This document shows positions 13,008 to 23,893 of a stretch of 64,000 nucleotides of DNA, piece after piece; position 1 is the stretch's first letter, and each line of letters opens with the position of its first letter. This DNA comes from Diprion similis (lineage: Eukaryota; Arthropoda; Insecta; Hymenoptera; Diprionidae), in NCBI RefSeq assembly GCF_021155765.1, contig NC_060106.1, forward strand, positions 627,501 through 691,500, read 5' to 3'. The translations under genes were made by a program, and so were the position numbers. Below the pieces are notes generated by a model. The model did no database searches. It was not told the DNA's origin and saw only the letters and a list, made by a program, of their open reading frames with translations.

Positions 13008-13319
13008 GAACCTTTTATGTGTGTGAAGTTGGCCCAGCACTTTTTGAAAATTGTAATTTTAAATATTGTGCCAAGTTGTGCTAAACGTGTGCAAACTTGT
13101 GCCGTTTACGCGCCTTTCTTAACTTCAACGGTTTTCGAAAAAATTGCAAAAATCGAAAATGTGATAACCCCCTCACTTTTGGAAAATCGGCAAAATAAAA
13201 ATTGTGCTAGATTGTGCTCGATTTGTGCTACCTTGTGCCGTATTCGGTTTTTTCAAAAATCTGTACTTGGCGGTAAAAAAAAAATGAAAAAAAAATTGAA
13301 AAAAAATTAACAAGTTGGG

Positions 13320-13780
13320 ATGAGTTGTGCTAGGTGAGTCCGTGAACTTTTCCCACTCACAAAAATCCCTTCGACCTACCCTTGCACCGGTGAAGATGAA
13401 TTTTTTTTCCGGCTGACTTTCAAATTTCCGAAATTTTCAAAATTTCGAAAATCCGCGACTTGTGCTGAGTTGTGCTAGGCGAGTACGTCAACTTTTCCCT
13501 CTCACTAAAATCCCTCCGACCTACCCTTGCACCAGTGAAGATGAATTTTTATTCCGGCTGACTTTCAAATTTCCAAAATTTTCGAAATTTAGAAAATCCT
13601 CGAATTGTGCTGAGTTGTGCTAGGCAAGTACGTGAAGTTTTTCCTCTCACAAAAATAGCTTTGACCTACCCTTGTACTCTTAAGAATGAATTTTTATTCC
13701 GGCTGACTAGTAAACATTCATCCAAAAAAAGAAGTTGTCTGATGTACGAATGTAAGGGTCCTGATGAAAAGCCTTTCAGA
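13320..13780 (+). repeat. Left tandem array (about 144-bp unit, three copies) of the foldback element
   Basis: Each unit contains 'gagttgtgctagg', 'cgacctacccttg' and 'tgactttcaaatttcc'. Units begin near 13320, 13462 and 13608. The third copy is truncated and diverges after 'ttccggctgact'. Confidence 0.8.
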
Positions 13781-14354
13781 ATACCGTATAAACTACCAAT
13801 TTTGAGCATGTTCATTATTATGAACAATACGCAAGAGACATAGTAGTAGATTATATTGCTGTGAAAAATGTTTTTATAACCGTATTCAGGGTGAGCTCCC
13901 TCTGAAATAAAGAAATGAAAATTGGAATGAGTTTACAGAGTTTCGGTGTGAGGCCACTTTTGCAAATTTTTTTTTCAAATGCACCAGTTGATATTTTCGC
14001 TGGTCAAGGCTGTCAGTAATCAAGTTTCCAAAATCTACTGGCTGTCAACATTTGTGTTTGTCTATCACGAAGTTTTTGTTTTTCCTAAACAATTTAAAAT
14101 CTGGCACTTTGGTTGTTTCGGCAAACTGCCCTTTGAATTACGTACACGTTTGATATTTTCACTTTTCAGAAAAAACATTATAGAAGTCATTCCAGAAAGG
14201 AATAAAATTTATCAGAAAACGAGTGAAAAGTTTTTATTTAGAGTTTATATTAGAGTTGAACATCAGAATTCGTTTTTCTCGTCTATTTCGAACAAATATT
14301 CGGAGTTATTCGAGTCTTGTGCGAGTTTTTAGAAGAACGGGCTATGGCACAAGT

Positions 14355-14950
14355 TGGCGCAAGCTCGGAACAACTTGGAGAAAACGAATAACTTTGAAAA
14401 TTTCGAAAACTCGATTGTCACCTTGGAGAAAAACTCATTTTTACTAGTGCAAGGGTGGCTCAGAGCTATTTTTGTGAGTGGAAAAAGTTCACATACTCGC
14501 CTAGCACAACTCAGCACAATTTGCGGATTTTCTAAATTTCGAAAATTTTGGAAATTTGAAAGTCAGCTGGAAGAAAAATTCATCTTCACTAGTGCGAGGG
14601 TAGGTCGAAGCTATTTTTGTGAGAGGAAAAACTTCACGTACTCGCCTAGCACAACTCAGCACAATTCGCGGATTTTCTAAATTTCGAAAATTTTGGAAAT
14701 TTGAAAGTCAGCTGGAAGAAAAATTCATCTTTACTAGTGCAAGGGTAGGTCGGAGGGATTTTAGTGAGAGGGAAAAGTTCACGTACTCGCCTAGCACAAC
14801 TTAACACAATTTGCGGATTTTCGAAATTTAGAAAATTTCGGAAATTTGAAAGTCAGCCGGAAAAAAAATTCATCTTCACTGGTGCAAGAGTAGGTCGAAG
14901 GGATTTTTGTGAGTGGGAAAAGTTCACGGACTCACCTAGCACAACTCATC
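14355..14950 (-). repeat. Right tandem array (about 144-bp unit, four copies) of the foldback element
   Basis: These are inverse copies of the left-array unit, with the junction 'actcgcctagcacaactcag' recurring near 14492, 14637, 14781 and (variant) 14926. There is one more unit than in the left arm, so the arms are unequal in copy number. Confidence 0.8.
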
Positions 14951-15439
14951 CCAACGCGTTAATTTTTTTTAAATTTTTTTTGTCATTTTTTTTTTACCGC
15001 CAAGTACAGATTTTTGAAAAAAACCGAATACGGCACAAGGTAGCACAAATCGAGCACAATCTAGCACAATTTTTATTTTGCCGATTTTCCAAAAGTGCTG
15101 GGCTTATCACATTTTCGATTTTTGCAATTTTTTCGAAAACCGTTGAAGTTAAGAAAGGCGCGTAAACGGCACAAGTTTGCACACGTTTAGCACAACTTGG
15201 CACAATATTTAAAATTACAATTTTCAAAAAGTGCTGGGCCAACTTCACACACATGAACCTTTTTCAAATTTAAAACGTAACCAAAGAATTGTTTCATTTT
15301 ACTCAACACCTACCTACAGTGCTTGAGAATTTCTTTTTGATGATTATAACGTTAAGTATCAAATTGCTTTAACTGACGAGTTCCACCCCTCCTAGAAAAA
15401 GTCACGTACAGCTCCTCGTATTAGGTTTATTTTTGATGG

Positions 15440-17482
15440 CCCATCTACACCTGTTGACCCGTACCACGTGACCCTCTGGCCCAATTATCGATCACCGAAC
15501 ACCGGAAAAGGATCACGTGACGAAATCTCGCCGAAAACCGACCGAAATCGTCAGGATCGCCGCTCGTCTCTGCACACTCTACGTCCAGCTATTGTTACTG
15601 GCAGACGTGCTTTCGTTACCGCTCTACCTGTTCGCTTTTTTCTACTTTCGCCTATACATTTCAACTCGGTGTTCTTCTCTCATCTACCTGCTTTCAACTA
15701 TCGCCTATCTCTGCTATATCTTCTATCTTCGTGAGTGAGGTTTTTCTTCTATCTATTTTGTGAAGCCACGAATTTACTTGCTTTATATCTTTTTCTCTCT
15801 TTTCTTACCTATTATCGATTTTCTCTCTTTTATCTCGCAGTTTGCTCTGCGTGAGCCACGTGGGCTCGTATCGAATTCTCTTCTTATCTCTTATCTTATT
15901 CTCTTCCTTGTTATCGAATATTGCAAGTAATTTCGCGACTGGTTAGTTTCTATTATTTGTAGTGACTATTATCTATTTCCTTGATTTATCTTGTTTGAAT
16001 GATTTTCCTGATATCGCTGAATAGCAGCGCCTTACTTTTATGATTTCGTAGAAAATATCTCTGAATACCGTATCTCATTTGAATCTCCGATTCATTGTTC
16101 TCAGTAGTGATTGTTAAATCAATTAGCTTATAAAGTCTCTAATTTTGTCTCTTATTTCGTTTCTCGCGATCTAATATCCATTTTCTCTCTGTATCTCTTT
16201 TACAATTTCTCAAATATCGTTTCTTTGATTTCTTGTTATTTTACTGATTTGAATATCATCGAATATCTTTCGGATTTAATTATTATCGAATATCTTGGAG
16301 GAATTATATCGTAAGCGTACCGCGTGCGCGATCTTATATCGCTGCGCGGTATAGCCGTTGTTCTCTTTTGACATTGGAGTATTGTGCTGTACCGAATAAC
16401 ACCTTTTTCACCGCTTTCTTTACTAATACCGCTGTTACGTAGTTTGTCTGTAGATCTCTAGTTTGTAATATATCGCATCCTAATATTTTTCTCTCTATAA
16501 TACCTGTTCTTGACACGTCAAGATATCTATTTCTTGTTTATCGTAATTATAACATTTCGTCGTATCGCATATATCGCAAGCTAGAACCTACGTATTTCTC
16601 TAATTTTTCTTGTAATTTCTATCATACCTGTTTTATATCATTTCGCTATACGTGATTATTTCTGACTTCGCTTCAAGTATCGAATTATCTCACTGACTTG
16701 TAATCCTTGCCTTGTCGATTAATTGCAATATCTCTTGTTCTCGATTAATTGTAATATCTCTTGTTTCTTGATTAACTATAATATCTTTTACTTTTCGACT
16801 AACTATAATATCTCTTGCCTTCTTTTGCCAATTGTATTCTCGTATCTTCTATCTATTATCGTGCCTCGTTATTGTTACACATTGCTGCGATTATTTTGTA
16901 TTTCTATGTGATCATATTTTTCTCGCCATACTATGCTATTTGATTTGAATTGTAACAATTAGTTTAAGAACCTTAGATTGTGCATTGCATGCTAGCCTAT
17001 TTCTTATCTGCTTTGTAAACTTGCTGATTGTTATACCGAGTAATAGTATCGCGATCACCTGCTTCATACCCCTAATTACTTGAATAATTGTATCGCTACC
17101 GTGTTATTCTTGAATTTAACTTTCTCTCTGGCTGTACCTGAATTTCTCCGCTTGTCTTTTTAATACAATTGATACTATCACCATTTTCTTTGATATTGTG
17201 TTTTATCGAATTGGATACGACCCCCATCCCCTCTACCATTATCTTTACCTGCTGAGTGAGCTGTGCAAAACCCTCGTGAAATCTGATCTATTTCGTTTAT
17301 ATCGTATTCTCTAATTATCGTATCTCTGACGCTACTGCGTCTGGCGCCCAACACTCATCTCTTTTCCTAATCATCGTTTTATTTAGTGATCAGGTCAGTA
17401 ACTGCGCCGTAGGGTAGCGTGATCATCCCTCCCTCAGAATTATCTCTATTTTCCCTTTTGAATAATAATCACGTTGCAATAC
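15440..17482 (+). repeat. LTR-like 2.05-kb repeat, plus-oriented copy
   Basis: This copy matches, in inverse orientation, 43154-45235; spot comparison suggests roughly 3-5% divergence over most of its length with a more diverged patch near 15590-15730. Pyrimidine-rich sequence fills most of it. Near the 3' end a tRNA-primer-binding-like TGGCGCCCAACACTC (17342) follows about 1.9 kb of sequence. That arrangement suggests an LTR plus leader of a retroelement. Both copies start and stop at the same points, so it behaves as a discrete unit, not as two random truncations. No coding region is associated. Confidence 0.65.
17342..17359 (+). promoter_or_regulatory. Candidate retroelement primer-binding site
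   Basis: TGGCGCCCAACACTCATC lies about 1.9 kb into the repeat. TGG followed by GCGCC is the usual start of a primer-binding site complementary to a tRNA 3' CCA end. The inverse copy preserves it at 43270-43287. Confidence 0.5.
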
Positions 17483-18100
17483 ATATACAAAATTTTTTTT
17501 TAAAATATTGACGAATGGATTTTGAATAATACACAAGATTAATATTACTTAGTTTCCACATTTGAAGCCGCATCACATTCGACATTTTCTTTGATCAATA
17601 CAATTTTGGTAAACGTCGACCTTGAATTCGTGATCAATGACGTCAAAAATGCCTGTATGCCTATTATCTTTGACATCTGTCATCCTCTTATCAGATATGT
17701 CAGCTATGTTGGGTCCTTAATTTTTTTGAGAGTATGTTCGACTTCATATTCGCAATCAGTAACTTCGGAAACCCCTATATACTTCTTATCTTCGAATTCT
17801 GGCATTATTCCATGAAATGTGTTCCACATATTGGAAGCTTCATTCTGTTTATAGTAAAGTATATATATAACTTGGCGGCGATTCGCTGCCGCGAATCTAG
17901 ATTTTGGACTTAGGATTCATAATCAGTGATCTCGAAAACCCCTGAATAAAAGACTTTGTTAGAATCCAAGTTTATTCGAGGTTTACTCCTTTTTTTCGGA
18001 ATTCCGTTCCACTGAGCGCCGTGACCCGTGATTATTGTCCCGGGCTTCTGGTTCTTTCGCATGCATGAAAACCTACTTTCCGAAAAGGTATGGTTCGATG
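17483..18100. other. AT-rich spacer with no gene recognised
   Basis: The sequence lies between the LTR-like repeat and the ATAT target duplication of the gypsy element. Short open frames lack recognisable motifs. It should represent the pre-insertion flank of the gypsy element together with 32311 onward. Confidence 0.5.
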
Positions 18101-18104
18101 ATAT

Positions 18105-18377
18105 TGAAACGTTGGGGTGTTTCGCAAGGTATTAGAGTTCGTAAGTCTAATGGCTAGAAATCAAAGGCGACACAAACGCGAGAAAATGTTGAGGAAAAGG
18201 TTTTTAATGAGAAATGTGCGTGTGCTTCAATTAAAGTACGGAACAAGACTGCGTTTTACAATAATATCTGTTCACACAGCAACCTTATTCTTTTTATAAC
18301 ATCTGAGGGTTCCGAGATGTTGGCTACTAGATCATTACAAAAGGGGGGTAGAGCGGGTAATTTCACCCTTCGTAACA
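18105..18377 (-). repeat. 3' LTR of the dNK-carrying gypsy element
   Basis: 273 bp, reading TGTTACG... to ...CGTTTCA on the minus strand. It aligns end to end with 32034-32306 with about 32 substitutions. Preceded (minus sense) by a polypurine tract and followed by the ATAT duplication. Confidence 0.92.
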
Positions 18378-18402
18378 CTATCCCCCTCCCCCCCCCCCCC
18401 TC
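18378..18402 (-). promoter_or_regulatory. Polypurine tract of the gypsy element
   Basis: Immediately upstream of the 3' LTR on the minus strand lies an almost pure purine run (G-rich: GGA, a long G run, then AGGGGGATAG). That is the expected primer site for plus-strand DNA synthesis. On the given strand it appears as a C run. Confidence 0.8.
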
Positions 18403-18639
18403 CGAAGGAAAGAGTCGTCCCGACTCGGAAAACTCGAAATAATAGCAAAAGGTGATCTAATAGCCGACGCTCTAAGGTGAGTCGGAGCTACGGCTCTAAA
18501 AATTTGAAAACTTCCTTCTCAACTATCTGGCATTTGCCTACAGTCCCAAGGTAAACCATAGAAAGCCTTGAGCAGATAGCCGAGCAAAAGTCCCAAAAAT
18601 TCAGATTTTCACATTATTCTGTAATATGTGTTATAAAGT

Positions 18640-18925
18640 TGGTGTAAAGTGTATAAGTGTTATGAAATCCTCTTCATGAAAGAATCCGGAGATGCCAGGA
18701 TACCTCAGGCTATGCAGGATGGACCCGAGCGGAGGAAGTCCAAAACAGGAAAAGCCAAGGAAGGTTCCAGGAACGTCTGACATCTTTCGTAATGGAGGAA
18801 GGGATGGTCGGGAGCCGCTTCCGAGATTTCTCTGGAAACTGCGCACCCTAAATTGGGAGGACAGACGTGAGCCGTGGCCAAATAGTCGTGCTTCGTTTGA
18901 CGAATCTGAGAAAGTGAATATTTAA
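18640..18925 (+). other. Possible short coding segment, opposite strand to the gypsy element
   Basis: A plus-strand frame at 18692-18925 encodes 77 residues rich in R, P, E and K ('PRFLWKLRTLNWEDRREPWP'); an alternative frame from 18676 has a lysine/arginine-rich stretch. No family is recognised and no splice or polyadenylation signals were resolved. It shares strand and location with the spliced gene at 19308-19780, so it may be a second accessory frame or chance. Confidence 0.25.
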
Positions 18926-19155
18926 TCTGATTCAAATAAGTATTCGCATAATAATAGGTAAAAGGAACGGCCTTATCTGATCGAAATCCAGAAGAAGGCT
19001 GCATCCGCCAACCATCAGTCATCCTCAGGAATGGGAAAAGGGATGACGGGAAAAGGTTATGTCAGGAGACCTGTAAAAGCTCATGAAAACTGACATAAAG
19101 GTTGATAACACATGAAAACGGCAGATCGCTTGCTGACCCGAAAAATAATCGTGGC

Positions 19156-19187
19156 TATATTAAAGCGAAGCCTAGTCCTCTCAACGC
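19156..19187 (+). promoter_or_regulatory. Candidate core promoter of the antisense gene
   Basis: TATATTAAA at 19156-19164 is followed, about 27 bases after its start, by TCAACG (19181-19186), resembling an arthropod initiator. This places transcription start about 125 bases before the ATG at 19308. Confidence 0.45.
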
Positions 19188-19307
19188 TCGACTTGCGAAG
19201 AAAAGCTTCTAGAAAGAAACAAAAACTATAGACCAACTGAAGAAAACAAATCCACAACATAACAGTGTTAATACAACAGCCATTACTATCACCACTAGAA
19301 CCTAGAG

Positions 19308-19780
19308 ATGCAGACCGACAGACACACCCTTTTAAACACCGGGGTGCTGGTGGCCAGGATGAACCTAACCGGCAACCTAATAACCACTTCGGACGAAGCC
19401 ACTCAGATGTTGGAAGCAGCCTGGAACAACCTCAGATGCGGCATGTTCCATGGAAACTTCTTGGCAGGGGAAGCCGGCTTTTGGTTTGACTGGTGTTCGG
19501 CCCTGTAAAGAAATTTTTCTCTCTCTGGTGTTCTCTCAACTAAGTCAATGTAGAACAACTCATTAATACACACTTTTGTTTTAGCCACAGTTCTGTGACC
19601 GTCTTGAGAGGACTCACTCTCCACTTGACGGTCAGGGATGAAGGGCCCCCCTGCCAGAGCTGTCACATGGATCTCCTTTTCAGGGATCTATCGACGGTTG
19701 GCTGTGCCAACTGTCGTGAAGTGAAGGAGGCAATGAAAAACATCCTCACCCTCCACCTACGATTTCCCGGCTTAATTTAA
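19308..19780 (+). CDS. Spliced antisense gene inside the gypsy element; small CxxC/CxxC protein
   Basis: Two plus-strand exons, 19308-19504 and 19585-19780, flank an 80-bp intron with donor GTAAAG and acceptor TTTTGTTTTAG. Splicing removes the stop that otherwise follows codon 66 and keeps frame, giving a 130-residue protein ending at TAA 19778-19780. The second exon has two C-x2-C pairs ('CQSCHMDLLF' and 'CANC'), a plausible zinc-binding site. The first half has 'MLEAAWNNLRCGMFHGNF'. Third codon positions are GC-rich compared with the AT-rich surroundings. A TATA-like box, intron and AATAAA (19837) are all on this strand, opposite to gag-pol. A minus frame of 87 codons overlaps it, but nothing supports that as a gene. 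Function unknown; no homologue recognised. Confidence 0.6.
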
Positions 19781-19836
19781 AGTGTTTATATAAAAATTTT
19801 CGTTTCTGTTTCGTTTAAATATAAAAAAGGTTATAT

Positions 19837-19842
19837 AATAAA
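19837..19842 (+). terminator. Polyadenylation signal of the antisense gene
   Basis: AATAAA occurs 57 bases after the stop codon of the spliced frame and is followed by GT-rich 'gtgtggttg'. Position and strand fit the spliced antisense gene. Confidence 0.5.
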
Positions 19843-19982
19843 CAAAGTGTGGTTGAAACTCGTTCAATCTATGTTGCGTTCCGTGATTTAATTTGGTGGA
19901 TTTAGATTTGTAAACGCTTTACTTATTGTTAGATAAGAGCGTTGGTTCCAGAAAGCAAAGAATTATGGAAATTTTTATAAAC

Positions 19983-20284
19983 TTAATCAGCGGAGGCTTC
20001 GGCGTCTATGATCATAACGGGGGCAGGTAAGGAAGAAAATTTCCCTCTAATCTGCCATTTGTCATGAACCTCAGAAATAGATTTTAGAAACTCTAAGCTA
20101 ATCCCTGATTCTTCCTCACGCGAACGCGAACAAACCCGGGCGAAAGAGGTTCCGAGAGAAACTCGCAAATAAACTATCAAATCCACCGCAAGTTCAAGAG
20201 TTCGAATAAGAAGAGCAGAACTTTCTCGGAGCAAACGAGACTCGAAATCATGGGGATTTCCTAACCTTGGACGAGTTTCGATAA
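19983..20284 (-). pseudogene. dNK: Deoxynucleoside kinase, C-terminal half
   Basis: The minus strand encodes 'LAVDLIVYLRVS', then a lid-like arginine-rich stretch 'CSRSREEESGISLEFLKSI', then 'EVHDKWQI' and 'VMIIDAEA', ending at a TGA at 19983. This is the ordered C-terminal half of insect-type deoxynucleoside kinases: the DLIIYL strand, the R/E-rich LID, the helix ending in HDxW-like sequence, and a final LxxDA strand. It continues the N-terminal half at 23894-24150; the two parts are split by the hAT transposon at 20285-23893. Removing that element and one TTATC copy joins the frames. The upper part, from about 20284 to 20234, is also coding-like. Confidence 0.85.
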
Positions 20285-23200
20285 CAGGGTGTCTAGCGTG
20301 AATACAATATCAAATTCCCTGACATTTCCCGGTTTTCCAGACGGAAAATAGTGACTTTTCCAGGTCTCATTTCAACCTCATTCATCTAACGCACGCAATT
20401 TTGATTGCAAATTCAGGATGATCAAAGTCAAATGTTGTCATCTCAAATTAAAATACTCAATTTTTTCTTTCAATTTAATTCGGCTTGAACTCGATTGGCT
20501 GACCTAATAATAAACATTTCGACATAAGACATTTTTTTTCTCAACTATAAAAATCGTTTGGGTTTGCTATTATTTCTCAAAATAATGGTAACATCGATTG
20601 GATAATATGAAGTCTTTTTATTTTGCACTTGTTTAGGTTTCATAAATTTTCCAAACATAAACCTTTAACATCAATTAACCAAGTCTTAAACCTATTTTAT
20701 GTACGGATTTGTCTTACGTGCACAAGTGGTACATACCGACTATTAGTATTTCCACTGTACATATCCAAATAAAAACTTTGACCTAAATCTAATGAACTTT
20801 TCAACAGGAACTTGAACTTTATATAATTTTATATAATATTTATCCTTCATAGCATAAAAACTAAAGTAACATCACAGTTATCAAATCTCTGTTCCTTTCA
20901 AAAAATAGCATCTCTAGGGATACTCCAAAACTTTTAATTGGTCATCAATTATGGCAGTTTCTTTTACTGCATTATCGAGCAGCTTTTTTTTTCGCTTCCA
21001 GTTCTTTTTTAAGAGGAGCTGCTCGTCTTCGCTCTTTTTTCAGCTCTTCTTCTTTTTTATTCTCTCGCTGTTCTTCTGCTAAAGCTTCTTTATACCACGC
21101 ATGAGCGTTACGGGCAGAGTGAATCAATTCTTTAGGAATTTCGAAATTTTCGAGACCTTTTGTTGCACTTATTCCATCGTATATAATTCTTTGTGCAATC
21201 AAAGAATTTTGTTTTTGGTTTTCGACTAGACATTCTTTATTTATTGAAAATCCTCTCTCAACTGCCGCATTGCCGTGTGAAAGGGTCATGACAAGCTCTA
21301 CAAAACGTAACAGATTACTATAATCAGACATTCCACAGTTTTTAATAAAATTTACCCAGAAATGATCTAAACGAGGTTTAGACAGAGTAAAATTCTCAAC
21401 TTCTACTTTGAATGCAGGATTGTCTCGAATTTTTTCATACTCTCGATCGATTTTATCTGCTACCGTACCAGAAATTATTCCATGTTCTACGTAAGTTCGT
21501 AAAGCAGATTGCAAGCGCTTATCAGCTACTTCATTTTGAATTGCTATCGCTGGATCCATACAAGAAATAGCTTTTACTAAAGGATATTTAATCGGCGATC
21601 GGTCCATTGTTTTGTTTACAAAAGTCTTAATACATTTTCGGCATTGTTCTCGAAATTGTAGTATTTGAAGATCAGAGACTTGCTTTCGTTGTCGCAGTGC
21701 AGCTTCGGTCGCATATCCAAGATGAATATACTTAGCATGTAAAACATGATCTTTGTTATCGAGATCAATTTTGTCCAGCTGCATCTCCTTCAAGATGTCT
21801 GGCTTGACAAACCTTGCCACGACAGTCCTCATGAGTCCTACAATTCTATCATAAAGGAAAGGAGCAAGTGGATTATCAGACTGAAAGTGAGTAAGAAAAG
21901 ATTCTACTTCACTTGCAAGAGTCCGAAAAAATGCCAGTTTGGCAGACAATAATTCATCAGTTAATGCGTTTGAGACTATTTGATAACTGGCGCATTTGGG
22001 ATTTTTTTTTTCTTTGACAACTTTATCTTTATATTTGCAAAGATTGGGTAAGATAGCACTTGCTTTATCGACAACTGGTACATTTTCTAACCAGCGAATT
22101 GCACAAAATTTCAACGGAAATTCTTTGGAGCCTGATGCATTCGTGTACTCAGCTTTACGTGCTGGGACATTTTTGAATAAGTTATAAATGGCTCGCAAAA
22201 ATTCAATGATTTCCCATTCTGTTACCTTAATTCCAGCTTTAAAAGCACAGTGCAAAGTGTGCAACCCACAACTACCTAAATCGAGCAACTTATTGTTGTT
22301 GGGGTCCTCAGATAAATACTCCCGCAAATTTCTTAGGAACTTAAAATTTACGTTGGGTCCATCCATCTATATTTGTATCGTCTTTTTCAGCATTTGTGTA
22401 GGCACGTTACTCTTAAAAGCTTCTAATAAATCGTTGGCTGTAGTGTATCCGAGAAATGCGGAGGTGAAATACCTTGTAGATACTTCACTTTTTGTTTTAT
22501 TCCAAAATCGGACTACGATGTCCATTTGTTGCTGCTGGCACACCTTATTAAGGCTTTCGTCAAATGCGATGACAAGAGTGTCAGAGTTTTCAATTAATGC
22601 TGCAAGCTGGCCCTTAAAATATCTCGATATACCATACGTGATTGTATATGCAGCTTTTGCTTTGCTTAGTTGCATTCCCTTTGCTATTGCACTATCTGGA
22701 AATATAATCTTCATTAGGGCCGTGCTATTCCCTACATCTCGTAAAGATTCGTGATGCATCACAGCGTCTAAGCAGCACATGATCTCGGCTCTTGTAATTT
22801 TATCTCGTGCAATGAAGTTTTGTATCCCTTTCAGCTTTGGCATAGCATTCTCTTCAAATGACGAAAGCATACCACAGTGGACGCTGCAACTTTTGGAACA
22901 CACACTTGAAGTATTCAAATCTACGGGGATTACTGTAGCACTCTTATTCAAATTCGTTGTGATTTCAGCACAAGGAATTCTGTTTGTGGAGCTCGTGGAA
23001 CTTGTTATACTCGTCGTAGTAGCTGTCACAGTGTCTACGGCTGTGTTCGTTAACTCACAATCAGACAGCTTGGTATTATGATGCAGTAACAGCGAAAAGC
23101 TCGAGTTCTTGTAATTCATAATCTCGCGATGCTTCTTTCCATTCATGTGACTATTAAACGCAGTCTTGCCCATATTACTTAGTGAGAATTTGGCCTTGCA

Positions 23201-23893
23201 CAAGGAACAGAAAGCCGAAAACTTATCTGTTTAGACTTCTCGTACCCATGAAAATGCATCATCATCACACCATTTTCTCGAAAAAGCAGTTTTCCTCATT
23301 TTCGAAGCAGCCATGATGAATTTTGAGAAAAAAAACCTAAATAAAGTAAAAAAAAATTAATTATTGTATATGAACGAGTTTGAGAAACATAACCTTATAA
23401 TCTTTCTGTAAAAAAGAGTGAAAGAAAGTTGTTCTTTCTGTAAAGTTCATAAAGTAACTTGAATACATAAAACACATACCGTAACTGAGCAATTATTGGT
23501 ATTTTTTATGTCGCTGAAGTACGAATTCACTTAATTCATTACACTTTAAATGTTACCCACGACATTTCGGCTCGAGACTGATCACGAAAATACCGGCTTT
23601 GTTGTCATGCCAATGAGCAGCCATAACACTAGCTCCCGTGTACCTAGCTGTCAGATAGCGCCACTGGCGGCAAGCACGAGCGGCAAAATTCAAACCTTTA
23701 CTTCGGCGTAATTATTACGTAGAGCGTAATTTCCGCTATTATCACAATTGTGTAGCGGTAAAAATGGGATGAAAAAATGAAAAAATTCCAGACACGTGCT
23801 CGAATTCCCTGACTTTTCCCGGTTTTTCCAGACACATTCAAATTCCCTGACAATTCTCGGTTTTCCAGATTTCCCTGACAGCTAGACACCCTG
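20285..23893 (-). mobile_element. hAT-type DNA transposon, 3.6 kb, inserted in the dNK gene
   Basis: Terminal inverted repeats CAGGGTGTCTAGC occur at 20285-20297 and, inverted, at 23881-23893. Subterminal regions on both sides carry copies of 'attccctgac' and 'ggttttccaga'. The element is flanked by GATAA on both sides (20280-20284, 23894-23898). A 5-bp duplication is unusual for hAT elements, which normally make 8 bp, but a 5-bp lineage (hAT5 in Repbase) is known to me. The single transposase gene is on the minus strand. Confidence 0.85.
20972..23314 (-). pseudogene. hAT-family transposase with two in-frame stops
   Basis: One continuous minus-strand frame of 781 codons runs from ATG at 23314 to the TAA/TGA end at 20972, interrupted only by a TAA near 23233 and a TAG at 22367-22369. 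Near the N-terminus lies a zinc finger, C-S-L-C ... H-x4-KKH (BED/C2H2-like). The centre has 'LVIAFDESLNK' and 'LGSCGLHTLH', and 'RWLENVPVV' follows. The C-terminus has the hAT dimerisation signature 'LSHGNAAVERGFS'. The tail is a lysine/glutamate-rich helix. The rest of the frame is clean over 2.3 kb, so it died recently or the stops are allelic. The coding strand is the same as that of the dNK gene it interrupts. Confidence 0.85.

Larger units (their letters stand above)
13017..15254. mobile_element. MULE-like foldback element, 2,238 bp, with 9-bp target duplication
   Basis: The two halves are long inverted repeats: 13017-13300 (starting 'atgtgtgtgaagttggccca') is mirrored at about 14990-15254 with only a few differences. 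Inner parts of both arms carry tandem arrays of a roughly 144-bp unit. Perfect 9-bp direct repeats GAACCTTTT flank the element (13008-13016 and 15255-15263). Nine-base duplications and long terminal inverted repeats are the hallmark of Mutator-like elements, and tandem arrays within the arms recall foldback elements. There is no transposase, so it is non-autonomous; apparent open frames are by-products of the repeats. Confidence 0.85.

Noticed and set aside
12890-15254. Several 60-130-codon frames with repeated 'RLAQLSTIRGFSKF' peptides as proteins
   Set aside because: They arise from reading through the 144-bp tandem units of a non-coding foldback element.
19403-19666. 87-codon minus-strand frame overlapping the antisense gene
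   Set aside because: It spans the intron-like sequence of the plus gene, lacks a recognisable motif, and has no signals of its own. It cannot be fully excluded as part of a gypsy 3' accessory frame.
22188-23081. Plus-strand frames of 188 and 100 codons
   Set aside because: They are antisense shadows of the hAT transposase, which has the conserved motifs on the minus strand.
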